Positions 1 through 5,738 of a stretch of 9,095 nt of DNA are shown here, piece by piece. A model generated the notes under the pieces. It did not search any database. It was not told the DNA's origin and was given only the letters and a program-made list of their open reading frames with translations. The translations under genes and the position numbers were made by a program. Within the stretch, counting starts at the first letter, position 1, and every line of letters begins with the position of its first letter. Source of the stretch: Acidiferrobacter sp. (lineage in GTDB: Bacteria; Pseudomonadota; Gammaproteobacteria; Acidiferrobacterales; Acidiferrobacteraceae). The stretch is taken from assembly GCA_027335965.1 (NCBI GenBank), contig DAHWGZ010000032.1:5305-14399 (forward strand), read 5' to 3'.

Positions 1-753
1 GAGGATCTCGCCGCGGGCATCGACCGTGATCTTCTGCGAGAGGTCGCCCTTCGCGACCGCGGTGGTCACGAGCGCGATGTTGCGCACCTGATTGGTGAGG
101 TTGCCGGTCAGTTGGTTCACGTTATCGGTGAGGTCCTTCCAGGTGCCCGCCACCCCTGGAACCTTGGCCCGCCCGCCGAGCTTGCCCTCGGTGCCCACTT
201 CCTTGGCGACGCGCGTGACCTCGGCGGCGAATGAGCGCAGCTGGTCGACCATGGCATTGACCGCCCGGCCGACGCGTATCAGGTCGCCCTTCACCGGCCG
301 GCCAGCGGCCTCGAAGGGCACGGATTGGGACAGATCGCCATTGGCGACCGCGCCGATCACGCGCGAGATCTCGAGTATGGTGTGCACCAGGTCGTCGACG
401 GCGCTGTTTTGGGCCTCGATCATGGTCGCCCATGCGCCCTGCATGCCCTCGAGCGACGCGCGCTCGGCGATCCGGCCCTGGCGCCCCACGAGATTCGCCA
501 CCCGCCCGAACTCCCGGGTCAATCGCTGGTTATGGCGGGCCAATGAGTTGAAGATCCGGGCAATTTGCTGGGCGCGGCGACCTTCCCGCAATCGCAACCG
601 TACGCTGAAATCGCCGTCATGCAGGCGCTGAAGACCGACGAGCAGGCGCTGAAGATCATCATCCACGCCCTCGGCCTCTGGCGCCTGCGGCCGGTCACGT
701 CCCGAGCCCTGCGGCAGAGCACGTCCGTTCTTGCGCTTCAATCCTGTGGCCAC
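1..753 (-). CDS. Multi-HAMP sensor kinase-type protein, N-terminal part (runs off left edge)
   Basis: The minus strand is open from a GTG at 753 to the window edge, giving 251 codons of an unfinished protein. After a basic, low-complexity leader (residues 1-30) there is a HAMP-like helix pair (about 34-80). From about 120 onward the sequence is the poly-HAMP repeat type of group III (Nik1-like) hybrid histidine kinases. Key stretches are VANGDLSQ (137-142 region), VNAMVDQL (164-172), EVTRVAKEVGTEGKLGG (178-194), GTWKDLTDNVNQLTGNLTNQV (203-223) and AKGDLSQKITVDARGEI (234-250). No membrane segment or signal peptide is present, so it should be cytoplasmic. In this family the HAMP array passes a signal to a histidine kinase and often to receiver domains; those lie outside the window, so kinase activity is inferred. 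The GTG start is supported by a strong GGAGG ribosome site just upstream. An ATG-only search misses this gene. It is transcribed divergently from bcp. A methyl-accepting or other HAMP protein is a less likely alternative. Confidence 0.85.
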   Translation of the reverse strand, partial: MATGLKRKNGRALPQGSGRDRPQAPEAEGVDDDLQRLLVGLQRLHDGDFSVRLRLREGRRAQQIARIFNSLARHNQRLTREFGRVANLVGRQGRIAERASLEGMQGAWATMIEAQNSAVDDLVHTILEISRVIGAVANGDLSQSVPFEAAGRPVKGDLIRVGRAVNAMVDQLRSFAAEVTRVAKEVGTEGKLGGRAKVPGVAGTWKDLTDNVNQLTGNLTNQVRNIALVTTAVAKGDLSQKITVDARGEIL

Positions 754-757
754 GAAA

Positions 758-766
758 CTCCTCCTC
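758..766 (-). promoter_or_regulatory. Ribosome binding site deciding the GTG start of the multi-HAMP gene
   Basis: Read on the minus strand, GAGGAGGAG is followed by TTTC and then GTG at 753. A GGAGG core 5-7 bases before the GTG is close to ideal. No ATG lies in this frame before the conserved domain begins, so this site decides the start. Confidence 0.7.
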
Positions 767-910
767 AACGATCAGCGTTCGATACATCGAGAGCAAGCGG
801 TTGCCAGGGATACGGGGCGGCCGCGACCAGGCGCGGCAACGTGCCGGGTCCGTGACGCCCGTTGCTCGTTGCTTCGACTGCGGCCCGGCCTGTATGAAGG
901 AGGTTTTTGG

Positions 911-1183
911 ATGGTCCGGTGCCGCCTCCGCCCCGGGCGTATTGTACTGAACGGCATCACCTCCCGCAAAGCGCGGTGCCGCCACCGGCCTTGCGCTGTC
1001 GCCCGGCCCGCTTTTCGTCTTGTGGGCGCCGGCCAGATACTGAATACTATCGACGGTGCCGGCCCTACCAAGCGGCGTCCGCGGGCCCGCCAGGGACTCG
1101 CGGGCCATAATAGGCGGCTTCGGGAAATGCCCCGGCCGAACCGTCGGCACCGGCCCTGCGACCGGACCCGTCCGGTCCCCTGA
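911..1183 (+). CDS. Doubtful small ORF with a strong ribosome binding site
   Basis: An ATG at 911 follows AAGGAGGT (898-905) with near-ideal spacing and opens a 90-residue frame ending in TGA at 1181-1183. The product is very rich in Arg and Pro, with CR/RPR-type runs throughout, and resembles no family I know. There is no hydrophobic segment or recognisable motif, and the composition looks like translated GC-rich intergenic DNA. It ends 27 bases before bcp, so translation here could affect bcp as an upstream or leader ORF. It also spans the repeated CGGTGCCG motifs and the 1160-1177 hairpin. The ribosome site is the only positive evidence, and it may be chance. Confidence 0.2.
   Translation: MVRCRLRPGRIVLNGITSRKARCRHRPCAVARPAFRLVGAGQILNTIDGAGPTKRRPRARQGLAGHNRRLREMPRPNRRHRPCDRTRPVP
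1020..1048 (+). promoter_or_regulatory. Weak candidate sigma-70 promoter for bcp-phoH
   Basis: TTGTGG (1020-1025) and AATACT (1043-1048) are separated by 17 bp. The first matches TTGACA at three positions and the second matches TATAAT at four. It is the best spaced pair I found on this strand upstream of bcp, but it is weak, and another promoter type is equally possible. Confidence 0.2.
1160..1177. repeat. Perfect inverted repeat upstream of bcp
   Basis: GACCGGAC, a two-base spacer CC, then GTCCGGTC form a perfect 8-bp dyad ending 33 bp before the bcp start codon. No T tract follows, so it is not an obvious intrinsic terminator. A two-base loop is too tight for a fully paired RNA hairpin, so the terminal pairs would open. 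It could be a protein-binding operator or a structure in the bcp leader RNA. Confidence 0.5.
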
Positions 1184-1210
1184 GAACAATCATCGGAGAG
1201 TGGACGCGAA

Positions 1211-1687
1211 ATGAGCAAAATCGAAGTCGGCGGACGTATCCCCGATCTCGTGGTGCAAGCGACGGACGATCAAGGCTTTCGACTGTCGGAGCTGCGCGGC
1301 CGCAATGTGGTCTTGTATTTCTACCCGAAAGACAACACCCCCGGCTGCACCACCGAGGGACAGGATTTCCGCGATCACTACGAGGAGTTCGAGAAACTGA
1401 ACACCGTGATCCTGGGCGTGTCGCGCGACGACATCAAGTCTCACGAGTCCTTCAAGAGCAAGCAGTGCTTTCCGTTCGATCTCATTGCCGACACCGAAGA
1501 GGAGCTGTGCCAGGCATTCGACGTGATCAAGGAAAAGAACCTCTACGGGAAAAAATCGATGGGGATCGAACGAAGTACCTTCCTCATAGATGAGCAGGGG
1601 GTCTTGCGCCAGGAATATCGCAAGGTCAAGGTCGACGGCCATGTCCTCGCGGTATTGCGGGATCTGCGCGAGATCGTTGCACGGTAA
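1211..1687 (+). CDS. bcp: Thioredoxin-dependent peroxiredoxin, BCP/PrxQ family
   Basis: A 158-residue cytoplasmic peroxiredoxin that reduces hydrogen peroxide and organic hydroperoxides with thiols from thioredoxin or a similar donor. The thioredoxin fold is clear: VVLYFYPKD (33-41), then the active-site PGCTTE loop with peroxidatic Cys46, the VILGVSRDD strand (66-74), and the late R121-S-T-F-L-I-D strand. Length matches the family (E. coli Bcp, 156). E. coli-type enzymes have a resolving Cys five residues after the peroxidatic one; here that position is Gln51, with Gly50 before it, so that cysteine is absent. The other cysteines are Cys86 (KSKQCF) and Cys100 (EELCQAF); Cys100 matches the extra cysteine of E. 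coli Bcp. The enzyme may therefore be 1-Cys or use Cys86. The ATG follows GGAGAG (1195-1200) by 10 bases. The stop overlaps the next gene by one base, which implies co-translation. Confidence 0.95.
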   Translation: MSKIEVGGRIPDLVVQATDDQGFRLSELRGRNVVLYFYPKDNTPGCTTEGQDFRDHYEEFEKLNTVILGVSRDDIKSHESFKSKQCFPFDLIADTEEELCQAFDVIKEKNLYGKKSMGIERSTFLIDEQGVLRQEYRKVKVDGHVLAVLRDLREIVAR

Positions 1688-3075
1688 TGACCGGGCATCG
1701 CAAGCTCTACGTGCTCGACGCGAGCGTCTTGATGCACGATCCGGCGGCGTTGTACCGGTTTGAGGAACATGACATCTACGTCCCGGTCGCGGTGCTCGAG
1801 GAACTCGATGCCCACAAGCAGGGCGGCTCCGAGATCGCCCGCAACGCGCGCCAGGCCAGTCGCTTTCTCGATGAAGTCCTGGCGGCGGCACCCGCTGACC
1901 TGGCCGCCGGCGCGCCGCTGCCGCATGCCGAGGGCGCCGCGGGCGGCCGGCTTTTCATCCCCCTGGGGGCCGCGCCTCGCGACCACGGGAAGGCATGGCC
2001 GGCATCCGGGGTCGGCGGCGCATTGCTGGCCATCACGCGTCGGCTCGCAGACGACCACCCGGGCCGCGAGGCGGTGCTCGTCAGCAAGGACATCAACGTG
2101 CGCATCAAGGCGCGCGCCCTGGGCCTCAAGGCCGAAGACTACACGAGCGAGCAGGTGCTGGACGATGCCGACCTTCTGTACAGCGGGATCGGGGCGCTGC
2201 ATCTCACGCCCGCGGACGTCGTCGAGTCGCTCGCAGGCGGGGAGTCCCGGCGCCTGGCCTTCGAGGTCCGCGGCAAGGCCCCCGCAGGCTGGTTTGTGGG
2301 CCAGTTCCTGCCCGGAGGCGAGGCCTCGCTGCCCGACACCATCGTCCGCGAGATCGGCGCGGGGCGCGCGCGCCTCGAGGCCGTGCTCGATTACACGAAA
2401 GAGGGACGCGCGGTCTGGGGGGTGCGGGCACGCAACCGCGAGCAGAACTTCGCGCTGAACCTGCTGATGGATCCGGACATCGACTTCGTGACGCTGCTAG
2501 GCCACGCCGGCACCGGCAAGACCCTGCTTACGCTCGCGGCGGGTCTCGAGCAGACGATAGAGCAGCAGCGTTACACCGAGATCATCATGACCCGCGTCAC
2601 CATCCCGGTGGGCGAGGATATCGGCTTTCTGCCCGGCACCGAAGAGGAAAAGATGAGCCCCTGGATGGGGGCCCTGGAGGACAATCTCGACATCCTGAAC
2701 CAGGGCGAGGCCCACGGCCATGGCCGGTCGCAATGGGCGCGCGCGGCGGCCGGCGACCTGATTCGCGCGCGCATCCGCGTCAAGAGCCTGAACTTCATGC
2801 GCGGTCGCACATTCCTGCGCAAGTTCATCATCATCGACGAGGCGCAGAACCTGAGCGCCCGGCAAATGAAGACGCTCATCACCCGCGCGGGGCCCGGCAG
2901 CAAGGTCGTGTGCCTCGGAAACATCGCGCAGATCGACAGTCCCTACCTGACCGAGACGACCTCCGGCCTCACCTATGTGGTGGATCGCTTCAAGGGCTGG
3001 GCGCACGGCGGGCATGTCACGCTGGAACGCGGCGAGCGCTCACGGCTCGCCGACCACGCCACCGCTGCCCTGTAG
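1687..3075 (+). CDS. PIN-domain PhoH family NTPase/ribonuclease
   Basis: A 462-residue two-domain protein. An N-terminal PIN nuclease domain (about 5-160) shows VLDASVLMHD with Asp11, VAVLEELD with Glu38/Glu39, and LVSKDINVRIKA with Asp135; these acidic residues should hold the metal. A C-terminal PhoH P-loop domain (about 250-460) has Walker A GHAGTGKT (272-279), the TRVTIPVGEDIGFLPGT segment, Walker B FIIIDEAQN (380-388), and GNIAQIDSPYL (411-421). Proteins of this layout, such as mycobacterial PhoH2, are known or predicted to unwind and cleave RNA using ATP. An Ala/Gly/Pro-rich stretch (65-110) lies inside the PIN region. The start ATG shares its A with the bcp stop codon (TAATG), so translation is probably coupled to the peroxiredoxin. 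Despite the name, nothing ties the gene to phosphate regulation: no pho genes or recognisable pho box are nearby. Family assignment is firm; the cellular target is unknown. Confidence 0.93.
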   Translation: MTGHRKLYVLDASVLMHDPAALYRFEEHDIYVPVAVLEELDAHKQGGSEIARNARQASRFLDEVLAAAPADLAAGAPLPHAEGAAGGRLFIPLGAAPRDHGKAWPASGVGGALLAITRRLADDHPGREAVLVSKDINVRIKARALGLKAEDYTSEQVLDDADLLYSGIGALHLTPADVVESLAGGESRRLAFEVRGKAPAGWFVGQFLPGGEASLPDTIVREIGAGRARLEAVLDYTKEGRAVWGVRARNREQNFALNLLMDPDIDFVTLLGHAGTGKTLLTLAAGLEQTIEQQRYTEIIMTRVTIPVGEDIGFLPGTEEEKMSPWMGALEDNLDILNQGEAHGHGRSQWARAAAGDLIRARIRVKSLNFMRGRTFLRKFIIIDEAQNLSARQMKTLITRAGPGSKVVCLGNIAQIDSPYLTETTSGLTYVVDRFKGWAHGGHVTLERGERSRLADHATAAL

Positions 3076-3092
3076 GGGCGCGGGCCCGCCCC
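3075..3092. terminator. Possible GC hairpin between convergent phoH and arsB
   Basis: The 23-bp gap between the phoH and arsB stop codons is almost pure GC. GGGGCG (3075-3080) can pair with CGCCCC (3087-3092) around a six-base loop that is itself part of GGGCCC. No T run follows on either strand, so intrinsic termination is uncertain. Convergent transcription with so little space makes some terminating structure likely. Confidence 0.3.
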
Positions 3093-3098
3093 CTCGGA

Positions 3099-4415
3099 TC
3101 ACCCCGGCCCCAGGTAGCGCAGCCAAGCCGCGAGCGCGGCCAGCGTCGTCAACAGCACCGCCGGCGTCAAGATGAACCCGGCGCGCATGTAGGTCCGCCA
3201 CGAAATGGTCTCCCCCTTGCGCGCCAGCACGTGCAACCAGAGCAGCGTGGCAAGACTTCCAATCGGCGTGAACTTCGGCCCGATGTCGCAGCCGATGACG
3301 TTGGCGTAGATCATCGCCTCGCGGGTGGCCGCGGGAATGGCCACGGCATCGTGAATGGCCAGGGAACCCACGAGCACGGTCGGCATGTTGTTCATGACCG
3401 CAGACAAAAGCGCGGTCACGAATCCCGTGCCGATGGTCGCCGTCATGAGTCCGTGGGCGGCCAGCGCTTGGAACAGCCGCGCGAGCCATGTCGTAAGCCC
3501 GGCATTGCGCAAGCCAAAGACGACGAGGTACATGCCGAGACTGAACACGACGATCTGCCATGGGGCCTCGCGCAGCACGCGCCCGACCGGCACCACGGCC
3601 CCCCGTCCCGCCCGCCACGCGCGCGCCGCCACCAGGAGCAGGATCGCTGCCGCGAGTCCCGTGAGCAGCGATACCGGTACATGCAGGCGCCCGGCCAGGA
3701 AATAGCTGGCGAGCAGCACGGCGAGCACCGGCCACGACAGGCGAAAGAGCAGCGGATCCTTGATCGCGGCCACCGGGTCCTCGAGTCGCCCCAGGTCGTA
3801 GTCTTGCGGGATGTCGCGCCGGAAATAGATCCAGAGCATGACGAATGTCGCAAGGCCGGCCACCACATCCACCGGCACCATGACCATGGCGTAGCGCCGG
3901 AACGGGATGGCGAAGAAGTCGGCCGAGACGATATTGACGAGATTGGAGATCACGAACGGCAGCGAGGTGGTGTCGGCGATGAACCCCGTGCCCATCACGA
4001 AGGCAAGCGCCGCCACCGGGGTAAACCCGAGGGCCACGAGCATGGCCAGCACGATGGGCGTCAATATGAGCGCCGCGCCGTCATTGGCGAAGAATGCGGC
4101 GACCAGGGCCCCCAGCAGAATGATGAGGGGAAACAGCCGGCGGCCGCGCCCGCCCCCGGCGCGCGCCATGTGCAAGGCCGCCCAATGGAAGAAGCCGGCC
4201 TCGTCTAGCAACAGCGAGATGATGATGAGCCCCACGAAGGTCAAGGTCGCGTTCCAGACGATGCCCCACACCGTGGGGATGTTCTGGATGTGCACGACGC
4301 CAAGCGCCAAGGCCACGACCGCGCCTATGGCCGCGCCCCAGCCGATGCCAAGCCCCTTGGGCTGCACGATCACCAAAAAGAGCGTGAACACAAAGACCGC
4401 CACCGCCAATACCAT
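3099..4415 (-). CDS. arsB: Arsenite/antimonite efflux permease ArsB
   Basis: A 438-residue inner-membrane protein that exports As(III) and Sb(III), as a secondary (proton-coupled) transporter or with an ArsA ATPase. It aligns with E. coli ArsB (429 residues) almost end to end: QPKGLGIGW near the N-terminus, [43 protein letters not shown], the central loop FRRDIP with [31 protein letters not shown], and [28 protein letters not shown]. The hydrophobicity pattern fits about 12 membrane helices. The ATG at 4415 is preferred over the in-frame GTG at 4421. The ATG gives an MVLAVAVF start like the E. coli protein and sits 5-7 bases behind the AGGGAGG ribosome site, which would touch the GTG directly. 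It lies 84 bp downstream of arsR on the same strand. No arsA, arsD or arsC is seen in the window, so it probably acts alone. It converges with phoH. Confidence 0.97.
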   Translation of the reverse strand: MVLAVAVFVFTLFLVIVQPKGLGIGWGAAIGAVVALALGVVHIQNIPTVWGIVWNATLTFVGLIIISLLLDEAGFFHWAALHMARAGGGRGRRLFPLIILLGALVAAFFANDGAALILTPIVLAMLVALGFTPVAALAFVMGTGFIADTTSLPFVISNLVNIVSADFFAIPFRRYAMVMVPVDVVAGLATFVMLWIYFRRDIPQDYDLGRLEDPVAAIKDPLLFRLSWPVLAVLLASYFLAGRLHVPVSLLTGLAAAILLLVAARAWRAGRGAVVPVGRVLREAPWQIVVFSLGMYLVVFGLRNAGLTTWLARLFQALAAHGLMTATIGTGFVTALLSAVMNNMPTVLVGSLAIHDAVAIPAATREAMIYANVIGCDIGPKFTPIGSLATLLWLHVLARKGETISWRTYMRAGFILTPAVLLTTLAALAAWLRYLGPG

Positions 4416-4499
4416 TCCCACCCCTCCCTACGCGGTCCCATCGCCCGCTATTGCCCTTCGATGCCAAAGCCACGCGCGCGGCGGGGCGACCCCACCCCT

Positions 4500-4856
4500 T
4501 CATCGATCAGGGGTATGGCAAGGGATCGGCCCGGGCCGCCGTCGCGCCCCAAGGCGCCGCGCATCATCAACGAACGCGCCGCCGCCCGGGGCCGCGCGCA
4601 GGGCGGCGATGACTGCCGCCACCCATGGCGCGCGGTCCGGGCGGCACCGGTAGTATGCCCATGTGCCATGCCGGCGCGCGGCCACAAGCCCCGCGGCGCG
4701 CAGGGTCGCAAGATGGCGCGAGACGACCGCCTGCGGCATGCCCAGGGCGCCGGTGAGATCGCAGACGCAAAGCTCCCCGAAGGCCTCGAGCAACATGAGG
4801 AGGCGTCGCCGGGTGGCATGGCTCAATGCCGGAAAAAGTTCGTCCTCGCAGGTCAC
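4500..4856 (-). CDS. arsR: ArsR/SmtB-family arsenic-responsive repressor
   Basis: A 118-residue winged-helix DNA-binding repressor of the ars operon. It has LFPALSHATRRRLLMLL (7-23), then the metalloid-binding motif ELCVCDL (28-34) with Cys30 and Cys32, the recognition helix QAVVSRHLATLRAAGLV (42-58), and the wing GTWAYYR (64-70). In E. coli ArsR this motif has a third cysteine three residues on; here that residue is Thr35. Two cysteines are known to suffice for induction of the E. coli protein, but Cys3, Cys71 or Cys113 could supply a third ligand. The C-terminal tail (about 100-118) is Arg/Pro-rich with no recognised function. The start is a GTG at 4856, the only start that keeps the first helix. 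No ribosome site precedes it, and a TATAAT box lies only six bases upstream, so the mRNA is probably leaderless. It should repress itself and arsB through the inverted repeat at 4881-4902. Confidence 0.94.
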   Translation of the reverse strand: MTCEDELFPALSHATRRRLLMLLEAFGELCVCDLTGALGMPQAVVSRHLATLRAAGLVAARRHGTWAYYRCRPDRAPWVAAVIAALRAAPGGGAFVDDARRLGARRRPGPIPCHTPDR

Positions 4857-4862
4857 GCGCCC

Positions 4863-4893
4863 ATTATATTCTTTTTTCGATATATATGCGCAA
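4863..4893 (-). promoter_or_regulatory. arsRB promoter (consensus -10, leaderless start)
   Basis: On the minus strand a perfect TATAAT lies at 4868-4863. TTGCGC (4893-4888) is the best -35 candidate, although the 19-bp spacer is longer than usual. Only six bases separate the -10 box from the arsR GTG, which places the expected transcription start on or next to the start codon. The AT-rich stretch stands out from its GC-rich surroundings. Confidence 0.7.
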
Positions 4894-4902
4894 GCATATA
4901 TA
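4881..4902. promoter_or_regulatory. Probable ArsR operator (perfect 9-4-9 inverted repeat)
   Basis: TATATATGC and GCATATATA form a perfect 9-bp dyad around GCAA. AT-rich dyads of this kind are typical ArsR-family operators. The repeat covers the candidate -35 element and part of the spacer of the arsR promoter, so a bound ArsR dimer would block RNA polymerase directly. Metalloid binding would release it. Assignment to ArsR rests on position and symmetry. Confidence 0.75.
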
Positions 4903-4933
4903 AACTGCCGAACCGCCCGCCCGACGAACCGGC

Positions 4934-4950
4934 CGGCGGCTCAGCCGCCG
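4934..4950 (-). terminator. GC hairpin spanning the truA stop codon
   Basis: CGGCGGC and GCCGCCG pair perfectly over 7 bp, and the three loop bases are the truA stop codon itself (TGA on the minus strand). No U tract follows, so it is not a standard intrinsic terminator. It could slow polymerase or protect the 3' end of the parE-parC-truA message just before the arsR promoter. It may equally be a by-product of Gly codons in GC-rich coding sequence. Confidence 0.3.
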
Positions 4951-5738
4951 AGCGGCAACCCGGCCCCGACCACGCCCCGGGACACGGGGATGTCGTAGCG
5001 TTCGGGATAGTCGACAGCCTCGAGATAAAGGCCATGCGGGGGCGCGGTAATGCCGCCCATGGCGCGCTCGCGGGTGGCGAGCACCTCGCCCGCCCACGCC
5101 ACCGGACGCTCGCCCGCGCCGATCGCCGCCAGCACGCCGGCGATGTTGCGGACCATGTGGTGGAGAAAGGCATCGGCGTGGATCACCATGACGATGAGCG
5201 GCCCGTGGCGCTCGATGGCCAGCGAATGGACCGTGCGCACGGGGGTCTTGGCCTGACACTGCGCGGCCCGAAACGCGGTGAAATCATGGCGGCCGACGAG
5301 CGCCGCGGCGGCCTCCGCCATGCGCGCGGCATCGAGCCCGCGGTAGTCGAAACTGAGCTGATCGCGAAACAGGGCCGGCCGCGCCCGCCGGTTCAGCCAC
5401 ACATAGCGATAGCGGCGCGCGCGCGCCGAGAATCGGGCGTGGAAGTCATCGGGCACCACGCGCGCCCACAACACCGCCACGTCATCGCCGAGGTGGGCAT
5501 TGGTGCCGCGCACGAAGGCCTCGGGACGGCGCTCGGCGTCGCTGTCGAAGTGCACGACCTGGCCCAGCGCATGCACCCCGGTATCGGTCCTGCCGGCGGC
5601 GATGACCCGTAGGGGCGCGCAGGCCACCTTCGCGAGCGCCTGCTCCAGGGCGTCCTGCACGGTCGCGACGCCGACCTGACTCTGCCAGCCGCAAAACCGC
5701 GCGCCATCGTACTCGACGCCGAGCGCCCAGCGGGTCAC
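4941..5738 (-). CDS. truA: tRNA pseudouridine(38-40) synthase TruA
   Basis: A 265-residue cytoplasmic enzyme that converts uridines 38-40 in the tRNA anticodon arm to pseudouridine. Landmarks are the N-terminal [16 protein letters not shown] (6-21), the catalytic loop [16 protein letters not shown] with Asp52 as the nucleophile, the SARARRYRY segment with the conserved Tyr110, [10 protein letters not shown] (151-160), and [11 protein letters not shown] (191-201) in the C-terminal half. Length matches E. coli TruA (270). The frame stays open far upstream on the minus strand, but the homologous sequence begins at the GTG at 5738, which overlaps the parC stop codon by four bases (GTGA). That overlap and the domain boundary decide the start. 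It is the last gene of the parE-parC-truA unit and ends 84 bp before arsR. Nothing in it looks abnormal. Confidence 0.95.
   Translation of the reverse strand: MTRWALGVEYDGARFCGWQSQVGVATVQDALEQALAKVACAPLRVIAAGRTDTGVHALGQVVHFDSDAERRPEAFVRGTNAHLGDDVAVLWARVVPDDFHARFSARARRYRYVWLNRRARPALFRDQLSFDYRGLDAARMAEAAAALVGRHDFTAFRAAQCQAKTPVRTVHSLAIERHGPLIVMVIHADAFLHHMVRNIAGVLAAIGAGERPVAWAGEVLATRERAMGGITAPPHGLYLEAVDYPERYDIPVSRGVVGAGLPLGG

Larger units (their letters stand above)
754..1210. other. Divergent intergenic region between the multi-HAMP gene and bcp
   Basis: This stretch of about 457 bp separates two divergently transcribed genes, so it must hold promoters in both directions, yet no strong sigma-70 pair is visible. 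Weak plus-strand candidates are TTGTGG (1020-1025) with AATACT (1043-1048) at 17 bp, and an isolated CATAAT (1106-1111). The octamer CGGTGCCG occurs at 917-924, 974-981 and 1054-1061, and in inverted form at 1145-1152. A perfect hairpin lies at 1160-1177. Several ORFs cross the region on both strands, but they are arginine- and proline-rich in the way random GC-rich sequence is. Only the one at 911 has a convincing ribosome site. No RNA gene was recognised. Confidence 0.6.

Noticed and set aside
772..1218. Minus-strand frames of 148 and 164 codons in the kinase/bcp gap
   Set aside because: They are Arg/Pro/Ala-rich without any motif, lack a ribosome site, and run into the start regions of real genes. 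They look like chance open frames in GC-rich DNA.
1687..3075. Phosphate-starvation role suggested by the name PhoH
   Set aside because: No pho regulon genes or recognisable pho box are nearby. The PIN fusion and RNA-related activity known for this family give a better description.
1995..4208. Very long plus-strand open frame (737 codons) across phoH and arsB
   Set aside because: It is out of frame with phoH and antisense to arsB, both of which match known families along their full length. Its product is low-complexity and rich in Arg, His and Gly, typical of a GC-rich shadow frame.
4853..4864. Three-codon ATG mini-ORF just upstream of the arsR GTG
   Set aside because: Its ATG overlaps the -10 box, so it lies upstream of the expected transcription start and would not be in the message.
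4290..5612. 440-codon plus-strand frame antisense to the arsB 5' end, arsR and truA
   Set aside because: It lies opposite three well-supported genes and crosses the arsR promoter. The composition is Arg/His-rich with no domain, so it is a shadow.
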